Source: Oscillospiraceae bacterium
GTDB taxonomy: Bacteria > Bacillota > Clostridia > Oscillospirales > Ruminococcaceae
DNA: 6,183 nucleotides
Assembly (NCBI GenBank): GCA_018110855.1
Contig: JAGBFZ010000356.1
Span: 1-6,183 of the forward strand
Reading direction: 5' to 3'
The position numbers and the translations under genes were made by a program. The notes under the pieces are model-generated. The model made no database searches, had not been told where the DNA came from, and worked only from the letters and a program-made list of their open reading frames with translations. Below, one piece after another: positions 1-6,183 of this stretch. Position 1 is the first letter of the stretch. Each line of letters starts with the position of its first letter.

Positions 1-764
1 AGCAGGGCAAGGACGTTCTCTGCGTTTATGACGATCTTTCAAAGCACGCTGTGGCTTACCGTACACTTTCACTGCTGCTTAAAAGACCCCCCGGACGTGA
101 GGCTTATCCCGGAGACGTTTTCTATCTCCATTCACGTCTGCTCGAGCGTGCCTGCAGTCTGAATCAGGATTACGGCGGAGGCTCTATCACCGCTCTTCCC
201 ATTATCGAAACACAGGCAGGCGACGTTTCCGCATATATCCCCACAAACGTTATCTCCATTACAGACGGTCAGATATTCCTTGAGACAGACCTTTTCAACT
301 CGGGTGTAAGACCTGCCGTTAACCCCGGTATTTCCGTTTCACGAGTTGGCGGTGCGGCTCAGATAAAGGCTATGAAAAAGGTTTCAGGCTCCTTGAAGCT
401 CACCTATTCACAGTACAGAGAGCTGCAGTCCTTCTCTCAGTTCGGTTCCGACCTGGATAAGGACACCAAGGAAAGACTTGCTCTGGGCGAACGTGTTGTG
501 GAGGTCCTCAAGCAGGACAGAAATTCTCCCATTGCGGTTGAAAATCAGGTTATTATCATTTACGCTGTTACCAATAATTATCTCAAGGATATCCCTGTTG
601 ACAAGATCGGCGAGTTCGAGGCAGAGCTTTTCGATGAGATAGACAACGGTCATCCCGAGATAATCTCCTCCATCAAGGAGACTAAGGAGCTTACCAAGGA
701 AAATGAGGAGGCTCTGAAATCTGCTCTCGAGGAGTTTGTGAAGAAATTCACCGCAGCTCTTTGA
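1..764 (+). CDS. atpA: ATP synthase F1 subunit alpha, C-terminal half (5' truncated by window)
   Basis: Alpha subunit of the F1 head of the membrane ATP synthase; it forms the alpha3-beta3 hexamer and supplies the arginine finger to the catalytic sites on beta. The reading frame is open from base 3, so the true start lies outside the window; 253 codons are visible, about half of a normal alpha chain of roughly 500 residues. Seen directly: a [17 protein letters not shown] stretch at the very start, then [23 protein letters not shown], the [21 protein letters not shown] segment, and [10 protein letters not shown], whose Arg (codon 342-344) is the expected arginine finger. The Walker A loop of alpha would be upstream and is not seen. 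The C-terminal helical domain ends at TGA 762-764. A gap of 36 bp separates it from atpG on the same strand. A GTG at 51 is an internal valine codon, not a start. Confidence 0.97.
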   Translation, partial: QGKDVLCVYDDLSKHAVAYRTLSLLLKRPPGREAYPGDVFYLHSRLLERACSLNQDYGGGSITALPIIETQAGDVSAYIPTNVISITDGQIFLETDLFNSGVRPAVNPGISVSRVGGAAQIKAMKKVSGSLKLTYSQYRELQSFSQFGSDLDKDTKERLALGERVVEVLKQDRNSPIAVENQVIIIYAVTNNYLKDIPVDKIGEFEAELFDEIDNGHPEIISSIKETKELTKENEEALKSALEEFVKKFTAAL

Positions 765-783
765 TATTCCCCACATTACCGCT

Positions 784-793
784 AAAGGAGGAG
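784..793 (+). promoter_or_regulatory. Ribosome binding site of atpG (decides a TTG start)
   Basis: AAAGGAGGAG ends 7 nt before a TTG codon at 801 and about 22 nt before the first in-frame ATG at 816. The spacing supports TTG 801 as the start and argues against the ATG. Confidence 0.85.
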
Positions 794-800
794 CATTAAA

Positions 801-1664
801 TTGGCTTCAGGCAATATGAAGGTCATCAAGCGGCGCATAAAAAGCGTCGAGTCCACCATGCAGATCACAAAGGCAATGGAGCTGGTTGCGTCTTCCAAGC
901 TCAGAAAGGCTAAGGAAAAGGCGGACAGGGCACGTCCCTATTTCAATGCCCTTTACGATACCATGTGCGAGATACAGGCGGAGAATCCCAAATTTCTCTC
1001 TCCCTTTACCCGTAAATCGGGTGAGGGAAAGTCCCTGCTTGTGATAATCGCAGGAGACAGAGGTCTTGCGGGCGGCTTCAACAACAATATCTTCAAGCTG
1101 GCTCAGCTCAGAATTGACGAGCTTGGCGGCAAAGATAAGGTGGATATTCTCCCCATCGGCAAAAAGGCTGTGGAGTATTACGAAAAACGGGGCTACTCCC
1201 TTATGGCTCAGTATCAGAACATCTGCGAGAGCATAAAGATCGTGGAAGCGGAGGAAATAGCCGAATCCATCGTTGAAGCCTATATCAAAGGCGTTTACGA
1301 GAGAGAGGAGCTTTTTTACACCGAGTTTGTTTCCCCCATTACCCAGCAGGCTGTCACCAAGCGGCTGCTGCCCGTAGAGTTTAAAACGGAGCTGAAAAAG
1401 TCCAAGGCGCTCCCCATTTACGAGCCTTCCGCAGGAGCGGTGTTCAATCACATTGTGCCGAGATATATCACAGGTATGATATTCGGCTCATGTGTGGACA
1501 GCTTCGCTTCCGAGCAGGCGGCAAGACGCAATGCTATGGAAAACGCTTCGGACAACGCTTCCGAAATGATAAGCAGCCTTTCCCTTATGTATAACCGAGC
1601 AAGACAGGCTTCCATTACTCAGGAAATTACCGAAATTGTCGGCGGCGCAAACAGCGCAGAATAA
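801..1664 (+). CDS. atpG: ATP synthase F1 subunit gamma
   Basis: Central-stalk (rotor) subunit: its N- and C-terminal helices form the coiled-coil shaft inside the alpha3-beta3 head and couple proton flow through F0 to ATP synthesis. The 287-residue product matches the usual length of about 285-290. Family hallmarks seen: N-terminal helix with RRIKSVESTMQITKAMELVASSKLRKA (about residues 11-37), the GDRGLAGGFN motif at residues 85-94, and the conserved C-terminal helix ending ITQEITEIVGGA (about 272-283). The central Rossmann-like domain lies between. The start is TTG at 801, chosen because an AAAGGAGG Shine-Dalgarno lies 9 nt upstream; the ATG at 816 is too far from it. It sits 36 bp after atpA and 94 bp before atpD, the largest gap in this part of the operon. 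Confidence 0.97.
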   Translation: MASGNMKVIKRRIKSVESTMQITKAMELVASSKLRKAKEKADRARPYFNALYDTMCEIQAENPKFLSPFTRKSGEGKSLLVIIAGDRGLAGGFNNNIFKLAQLRIDELGGKDKVDILPIGKKAVEYYEKRGYSLMAQYQNICESIKIVEAEEIAESIVEAYIKGVYEREELFYTEFVSPITQQAVTKRLLPVEFKTELKKSKALPIYEPSAGAVFNHIVPRYITGMIFGSCVDSFASEQAARRNAMENASDNASEMISSLSLMYNRARQASITQEITEIVGGANSAE

Positions 1665-3159
<1,495 letters not shown>

Positions 3160-3177
3160 TAAGGGGAGGAGATAAAT

Positions 3178-3591
3178 ATGGCTGCTCCCTTTGAGCTTAC
3201 CGTCATCACCCCCGAAAAGACCTTTTTTGACGGCACAACAACTCAGATAATCGTCCGCACCACTGAGGGCGATATCGGTATCCTTGCAAATCACACAAGC
3301 CTTGTGGCAAGCCTTCCCTCGGGTCCTCTCAAAATAATGCAGGACAACGGCGAATACCGTCTTGCGGCGGTATCCTCGGGGCTTATCAAGGTCGGCGGAA
3401 ATGCTGTGCATATATTTGCCGACGCTGTTGAATGGGCTGACGAGATCGACATTGAATGGGCTAAGCGCTCCGAAGAGAACGCTAAGCAGCGTATCGCTGC
3501 TAAGAAGAGCGAGCGTGACCTTGATCTTGCTGAGCTGAAGCTCAAGCGTGCCCTTAACAGAATCAATGTTCATAACAGCTTGTTAAAGTGA
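3178..3591 (+). CDS. atpC: ATP synthase F1 subunit epsilon
   Basis: Small central-stalk subunit that links gamma to the c-ring and, in many bacteria, inhibits ATP hydrolysis through its C-terminal helices. The 137-residue product has the expected two parts: an N-terminal beta-sandwich (about 1-85) starting FELTVITPEKTFFDG and containing TEGDIGILANHTSLVASL and the G-L-I-K-V strand, then a charged two-helix C-terminal segment (about 90-137, rich in Ala, Lys, Glu and Arg). ATG 3178 follows GGGGAGGAG at 3163-3171, 18 bp after atpD. It is the last gene of the atp operon: a strong hairpin begins 7 bp after its stop codon. Whether the C-terminal helices bind ATP as in some Bacilli cannot be judged by eye. 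Confidence 0.96.
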   Translation: MAAPFELTVITPEKTFFDGTTTQIIVRTTEGDIGILANHTSLVASLPSGPLKIMQDNGEYRLAAVSSGLIKVGGNAVHIFADAVEWADEIDIEWAKRSEENAKQRIAAKKSERDLDLAELKLKRALNRINVHNSLLK

Positions 3592-3597
3592 TATAAA

Positions 3598-3640
3598 AAC
3601 TGAAGCCGCTTCGGAAAACCTATCCGAAGCGGCTTCAGTT
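3598..3640. terminator. Bidirectional rho-independent terminator between convergent atpC and the Spo0A-like gene
   Basis: A perfect 18-bp inverted repeat: AACTGAAGCCGCTTCGGA at 3598-3615 and its complement at 3623-3640, with a 7-nt loop (AAACCTA). It lies between the stop codons of two genes that face each other. On the minus strand the stem runs directly into TTTTTATAT (five T in a row, counting the last two stem bases), a classic U-tract. On the plus strand it is followed only by the weaker AATTATAAT. It should therefore end transcription best for the minus-strand gene while also acting on the atp operon. Confidence 0.92.
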
Positions 3641-3660
3641 AATTATAATCAAAAACATCA

Positions 3661-4098
3661 TCAGCTGTGCAGTCTTGAAGCATTCAGTCTGAGACAATCG
3701 CTGATAAGGGCGATAAGCTCGGAATTTGTAGGCTTGCTGCTGTGAAAGTCAATTTTGCAGTGCAGCTTGTCCTCAATAAAGGCAACATCTCCGCCGCCCC
3801 TGTCCCAAGCTGAGGTGATGGCGTGCCTGATGGCTCTTTCAACACGGGTGGGGGTTGTGCCGTTTGAACGGGCAACGGCGGGATAAAGCTCCTTTGTTAT
3901 GCTGTCAAGAATGCTCATATCCTCAATGGCAAGCATTACGGCGTTTCTGAGATACCGGTAGCCCTTAATGTTGGCGGGTATGCCGATGCGCTGGATTATT
4001 TCGGTGACAACAGGCTCCATTCCGTCTGTTCTTTCGGGGATATGTCCGCCCCAGCTGAGTGCTCCGAAGGTCTGTTCTCTTGTATAATCTGCATCCAT
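3661..4098 (-). CDS. Stand-alone Spo0A C-terminal (effector) domain protein, no receiver domain
   Basis: Predicted DNA-binding regulator homologous to the output domain of Spo0A, the master regulator of sporulation and stationary-phase genes in Firmicutes. The 145-residue product has a short unrecognised N-terminal stretch (1-28) and then the Spo0A_C fold (about 30-140): RIGIPANIKGYRYLR (37-51), SITKELYPAVA (66-76), the recognition-helix segment TTPTRVERAIRHAI (81-94) followed by AWDRG, and KPTNSELIALISDCLRL (122-138). These closely parallel B. subtilis Spo0A as I remember it. There is no room for the roughly 120-residue phosphoreceiver domain, so phosphorelay control is not possible on this chain. 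The start at 4098 is set by AGGAGG at 4108-4113, 9 nt upstream; the frame stays open to an ATG at 4203 that has no ribosome binding site. It converges on the atp operon with a shared terminator. True targets, and whether the host sporulates, cannot be told from this window. It is not the full-length spo0A gene, so no symbol is given. Confidence 0.92.
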   Translation of the reverse strand: MDADYTREQTFGALSWGGHIPERTDGMEPVVTEIIQRIGIPANIKGYRYLRNAVMLAIEDMSILDSITKELYPAVARSNGTTPTRVERAIRHAITSAWDRGGGDVAFIEDKLHCKIDFHSSKPTNSELIALISDCLRLNASRLHS

Positions 4099-4105
4099 GA
4101 TCGTA

Positions 4106-4113
4106 TTCCTCCT
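4106..4113 (-). promoter_or_regulatory. Ribosome binding site of the Spo0A-like gene
   Basis: On the minus strand AGGAGGAA, with the AGGAGG core at 4108-4113, ends a suitable distance before ATG 4098. It fixes the start there rather than at the upstream in-frame ATG at 4203. Confidence 0.85.
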
Positions 4114-4218
4114 GCTAAAATATAGTGTTTGATTCAGGTTTACGATGTTTTTTCTTTTTCTCTCTCTGTTTCTCTCCGTTTTATCTTTTCCTCCGACAAG
4201 CATATGCTTTATGAGTTT

Positions 4219-4247
4219 ATAATAACATCTTATTCACGATATGTCAA
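4219..4247 (-). promoter_or_regulatory. SigA-type promoter of the Spo0A-like gene
   Basis: On the minus strand a perfect TTGACA -35 (4242-4247), 17-bp spacer and TATTAT -10 (4219-4224, 5 of 6 to consensus) point at the Spo0A-like gene. The predicted transcript start is near 4212, giving a purine-rich leader of about 114 nt before ATG 4098. Confidence 0.75.
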
Positions 4248-4266
4248 CACATTCCGCATAACATTT

Positions 4267-4273
4267 TTCGACA
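4267..4273 (-). promoter_or_regulatory. Spo0A binding site (0A box) upstream of the Spo0A-like gene
   Basis: TGTCGAA on the minus strand is an exact copy of the classic 0A box (consensus TGNCGAA). It lies 19 bp upstream of the -35 hexamer, centred near -58 relative to the predicted start, which is compatible with activation. A one-mismatch copy, TGTCGGA, lies in the leader at 4192-4198 on the same strand. Binding is inferred from sequence only. Confidence 0.55.
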
Positions 4274-4528
4274 AACTTTAAATTGTATTAATATTTATAT
4301 TTTCCCAATGGGTTGTTTTTTTGGTTGATAATCTTATGATAATTTATGAACGAGACTACTCGCAGGAATAACGGTATTTTGATGCTAACGTATATATTTA
4401 AAGATGTTATCCCGATAATTCGGCATAATTATCTTATAATAATCTTTTGTCTGACATCCTTTCCCATGCTGATCTCTATAAAAATATTGTGTATAATTGA
4501 CATGCATATATCTTTTTTTGTTAACGTA

Positions 4529-4562
4529 TTAACAGGAGATTAACATTACAGTCTCCTGTTAA
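4529..4562. repeat. 11-bp perfect inverted repeat
   Basis: TTAACAGGAGA (4529-4539) and TCTCCTGTTAA (4552-4562) are exact reverse complements separated by 12 nt. No T-tract follows on either strand, so it does not look like a rho-independent terminator. It could be an operator or an RNA hairpin. Confidence 0.7.
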
Positions 4563-4581
4563 GCTGTTATATAGCGTTCAT

Positions 4582-4627
4582 ATTTTGTTAATAATGGCCC
4601 TGCTTTCTGGTCTACATTTAACAAAAT
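4582..4627. repeat. 10-bp inverted repeat, AT-rich
   Basis: ATTTTGTTAA (4582-4591) and TTAACAAAAT (4618-4627) are exact reverse complements separated by 26 nt. The right arm overlaps a smaller hairpin, ACATTT (4614-4619) facing AAATGT (4624-4629), so the two structures are mutually exclusive. Confidence 0.5.
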
Positions 4628-4732
4628 GTTTACACTACAAATTACATAGGAATTATTTGCTTCGCATGGCGTTTTTCGTGAAATGGATATTTTCTCAAAC
4701 ATATGCCCTGTTCCGACAATTTATTACACATA

Positions 4733-4765
4733 TTTCAACAAAAAGACATAAATATATAGTATAAT
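4733..4765 (+). promoter_or_regulatory. Possible mscL promoter
   Basis: A perfect TATAAT at 4760-4765 lies 36 bp before the mscL start, but no good -35 is spaced for it. An overlapping alternative is TATAGT (4755-4760) with TTTCAA (4733-4738) at a 16-bp spacing, whose -35 is weak (3 of 6). The region is AT-rich enough that chance matches are likely. Confidence 0.35.
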
Positions 4766-4801
4766 TAATTTAAATATTTATATTATGGGAGGAATAATTG
4801 T

Positions 4802-5242
4802 ATGGCAGAGAAAAAAGGCTTGATCGCAGAATTTAAGGAATTTATCACCAAAGGCAACGTTATGAATCTGGCGGTGGGCGTTATCATAGGCGCAGCTTTC
4901 CAGAACATCGTTTCATCCCTTACAAGCAGCTTTATCAATCCCCTTATCGCCCTTGTAACAGGCGGCTGCGAAAGGGACGAGGCAGGCAACCTTATACTTG
5001 TGGGCGGACAGTTCACCATCAACGGCGTTTCCTTTGATTACGGATCATTTATCTCCGCAGTGCTTAATTTCCTTATTATGGCAATAATTCTTTTTACTAT
5101 GGTAAAGGCTGTAAATAAGCTTATGGAAGTCGGCAAAAAGAAGGAAGAGGAAAAGGAGCCTGAGCCTCCCGCAGAGCCTGAGCCTACTGCTGAGGAGCTT
5201 CTTCTCACCGAGATCAGGGATATCCTCAAGGAGAAGAACTGA
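4802..5242 (+). CDS. mscL: Large-conductance mechanosensitive channel MscL
   Basis: Homopentameric inner-membrane channel that opens under high membrane tension and releases solutes during hypo-osmotic shock. The 146-residue product has the family layout: amphipathic N-terminal helix (FKEFITKGN, 11-19), TM1 about 20-49 with the conserved GNVMNLAVGVIIGAAF (18-33) whose Leu23 and Val27 correspond to the pore-gate Leu19 and Val23 of E. coli, an external loop about 50-79, TM2 about 80-107 (FLIMAIILFTMVKAVNKL), and the C-terminal cytoplasmic helix LLLTEIRDILKEKN (133-146). The position of E. coli Asp18 is Asn22 here. The loop carries one cysteine (Cys56). A Lys/Glu/Pro-rich linker at 112-132 joins TM2 to the C-terminal helix. 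ATG 4802 follows GGGAGGA at 4787-4793. It appears to be a single-gene unit, since the next gene has its own promoter. Confidence 0.98.
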   Translation: MAEKKGLIAEFKEFITKGNVMNLAVGVIIGAAFQNIVSSLTSSFINPLIALVTGGCERDEAGNLILVGGQFTINGVSFDYGSFISAVLNFLIMAIILFTMVKAVNKLMEVGKKKEEEKEPEPPAEPEPTAEELLLTEIRDILKEKN

Positions 5243-5313
5243 TTCGTGGCAAAATGCACAAAAATCATTTCCCGAGGCTTAGCATATTCTAATGAATTTT
5301 TTTGTCATTCCAC

Positions 5314-5342
5314 TTGAAATCGGGAACGGTTTGTAGTAAAAT
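5314..5342 (+). promoter_or_regulatory. SigA-type promoter of guaB
   Basis: TTGAAA (-35, 5314-5319) and TAAAAT (-10, 5337-5342) are separated by 17 bp, each 5 of 6 to consensus. The predicted start near 5349 leaves a leader of about 47 nt, too short for a purine riboswitch. Confidence 0.7.
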
Positions 5343-5395
5343 ATAAAAAATACCTATACGACTGAAAAAATTATATGATTTGGAGGAGATCAATA

Positions 5396-6183
5396 ATGCT
5401 GGATACTGAAATGTCAAGTAAGTTCGGAAAAGAGGGTCTTACCTTTGACGATGTTCTGCTCATACCCGCAAAGTCGGATGTCACACCCAATATGATAAAC
5501 CTTAGGACAAGGCTTGCAAAGGATATTTATCTTAATACTCCTATCGTAACATCCGCTATGGACACGGTTACAGAAGCTAAAATGGCGATCGCCATTGCAA
5601 GAGAAGGCGGTATCGGCATTATCCATAAGAATATGTCCATCGAGCAGCAGGCTGACGAGGTGGACAAGGTCAAGCGCTCTGAAAACGGCGTTATCGTAAA
5701 TCCATTCTCCCTCACAGCGGACAAGCTTGTTTCCGAGGCTGACAAGCTCATGGGCAAGTACAGAATCTCGGGCGTTCCCATCGTTGACGGCAAGGGCAAG
5801 CTGGTTGGAATCCTTACTAACAGAGACCTCCGATTCCTGAGAGATTATGATATCCCCATCAGCGAGGTAATGACAAAGGAGAATCTCATCACCGCTCCTG
5901 TGGGAACCGACCTTGAGGCGGCTCAGAACATTCTCATGAACCACAAGATCGAAAAGCTGCCCATTGTTGATGATGAGGGAACATTAAAGGGTCTTATCAC
6001 CATCAAGGATATCGAAAAGGCAGTTCAGTATCCCAATTCCGCAAGAGACAAGAGCGGCAGACTCCTCTGCGGCGCTGCTATCGGAATCACAGGAGATGTT
6101 CTTGACAGAGCAAAGGCTCTCCTTGACGCTCAGGTTGACGTTCTCGTTCTCGATTCCGCTCACGGTCATTCAAAGAACATCAT
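5396..6183 (+). CDS. guaB: IMP dehydrogenase, N-terminal part (3' truncated by window)
   Basis: Oxidises IMP to XMP with NAD+, the first committed step of guanine nucleotide synthesis, in the cytosol as a tetramer/octamer. 262 codons are visible of a usual length of about 485-500. Seen: N-terminal [15 protein letters not shown] (15-29), [17 protein letters not shown] (48-64), [11 protein letters not shown] (71-81), then a tandem CBS (Bateman) module, CBS1 about 98-152 (with [10 protein letters not shown]) and CBS2 about 155-212 (with [12 protein letters not shown]), and back into the barrel with [12 protein letters not shown] (248-259), whose Asp253 belongs to the NAD-binding site. The catalytic cysteine loop and mobile flap lie beyond the window. 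ATG 5396 follows GGAGGAG at 5382-5388. It has its own promoter and is not part of the mscL unit. Confidence 0.98.
   Translation, partial: MLDTEMSSKFGKEGLTFDDVLLIPAKSDVTPNMINLRTRLAKDIYLNTPIVTSAMDTVTEAKMAIAIAREGGIGIIHKNMSIEQQADEVDKVKRSENGVIVNPFSLTADKLVSEADKLMGKYRISGVPIVDGKGKLVGILTNRDLRFLRDYDIPISEVMTKENLITAPVGTDLEAAQNILMNHKIEKLPIVDDEGTLKGLITIKDIEKAVQYPNSARDKSGRLLCGAAIGITGDVLDRAKALLDAQVDVLVLDSAHGHSKNI

Larger units (their letters stand above)
4204..4801. other. AT-rich intergenic region between the Spo0A-like gene and mscL
   Basis: About 600 bp of AT-rich DNA with no convincing gene. Near the left end lie the minus-strand promoter and 0A box of the Spo0A-like gene. A plus-strand open frame at 4346-4543 (65 codons, hydrophobic) has no ribosome binding site and uses codons unlike its neighbours, so I do not call it. 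The middle (4519-4629) holds several inverted repeats and a cluster of TTAACA/TGTTAA motifs. A 7-bp hairpin GATAATT/AATTATC sits at 4414-4433. The right end holds the likely mscL -10 box and ribosome binding site. I see no tRNA, riboswitch, CRISPR or insertion sequence. Confidence 0.6.

Noticed and set aside
408..776. Long minus-strand open frames opposite atpA, atpG, atpD and atpC (for example 408-776, 807-1451, 2749-3573)
   Set aside because: They are mirrors of strongly conserved plus-strand genes, lack ribosome binding sites as far as I can see, and resemble no known family.
4304..4322. CCCAATGGG followed by a T-run as a terminator
   Set aside because: The arms (CCCA and TGGG) are separated by one base, so no hairpin loop can form.
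4497..4525. TTGACA at 4497-4502 as a plus-strand promoter -35
   Set aside because: No acceptable -10 lies 16-18 bp downstream (GTTAAC or TTAACG only), so it is probably a chance match in AT-rich DNA.
4346..4543. Plus-strand 65-codon open frame encoding a hydrophobic peptide in the gap before mscL
   Set aside because: No ribosome binding site before the ATG, codon use (ATA, TTA, CTA) unlike the neighbouring genes, and the hydrophobic character is what AT-rich non-coding DNA gives by chance. A small membrane peptide is not excluded without conservation data.
5279..5303. Possible terminator after mscL: TTAG/CTAA pairing followed by seven T
   Set aside because: The stem is only 4 bp and AT-rich, too weak to call, although the T-run at 5297-5303 is suggestive. 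mscL may end here or read through to guaB.
5343..5395. Purine riboswitch or other structured leader before guaB
   Set aside because: The predicted leader is under 50 nt and shows no paired stems or conserved aptamer core.
5414..5944. Minus-strand open frame opposite guaB
   Set aside because: It lies wholly inside the clearly coding guaB frame and has no family resemblance.

Overview
This window looks like a chromosomal segment of a low-to-moderate GC Gram-positive of the class Clostridia, most likely an Oscillospiraceae/Ruminococcus-type gut or rumen anaerobe. The evidence is the clostridial-style F1 ATP synthase genes, strong AGGAGG-type ribosome binding sites before every gene, SigA-type promoters in AT-rich spacers, and a Spo0A-family DNA-binding protein. 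The taxonomic call is inference from protein flavour, not from a search.

Layout. Positions 1-3591 (+) carry the distal half of an F-type ATP synthase operon: the C-terminal half of atpA (alpha, cut by the window start), atpG (gamma, TTG start), atpD (beta) and atpC (epsilon). Together they encode the catalytic head and central stalk of F1. The genes are tightly packed except for a 94-bp AT-rich spacer between atpG and atpD, which holds two small inverted repeats and a promoter-like pair of hexamers. A near-ideal 18-bp hairpin (3598-3640) closes the operon and also serves the convergent gene on the other strand.

Positions 3661-4098 (-) encode a 145-residue protein that is essentially only the Spo0A effector (DNA-binding) domain, with no phosphoreceiver domain. 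Upstream of it are a good SigA promoter (TTGACA-N17-TATTAT) and, just upstream of that, an exact Spo0A binding box (TGTCGAA). This arrangement suggests direct control by Spo0A or autoregulation. About 600 bp of AT-rich, apparently non-coding DNA follows, with a cluster of TTAACA/TGTTAA motifs and an 11-bp inverted repeat that no gene explains.

Positions 4802-5242 (+) encode the large-conductance mechanosensitive channel MscL. From 5396 to the end (+) is guaB (IMP dehydrogenase), preceded by its own SigA-type promoter; it is cut by the window end after the tandem CBS domains and before the catalytic cysteine loop.

Most of the window is ordinary housekeeping DNA. The parts worth a second look are the receiver-less Spo0A-like regulator with its 0A box, the atpG-atpD spacer, and the repeat-rich gap before mscL.
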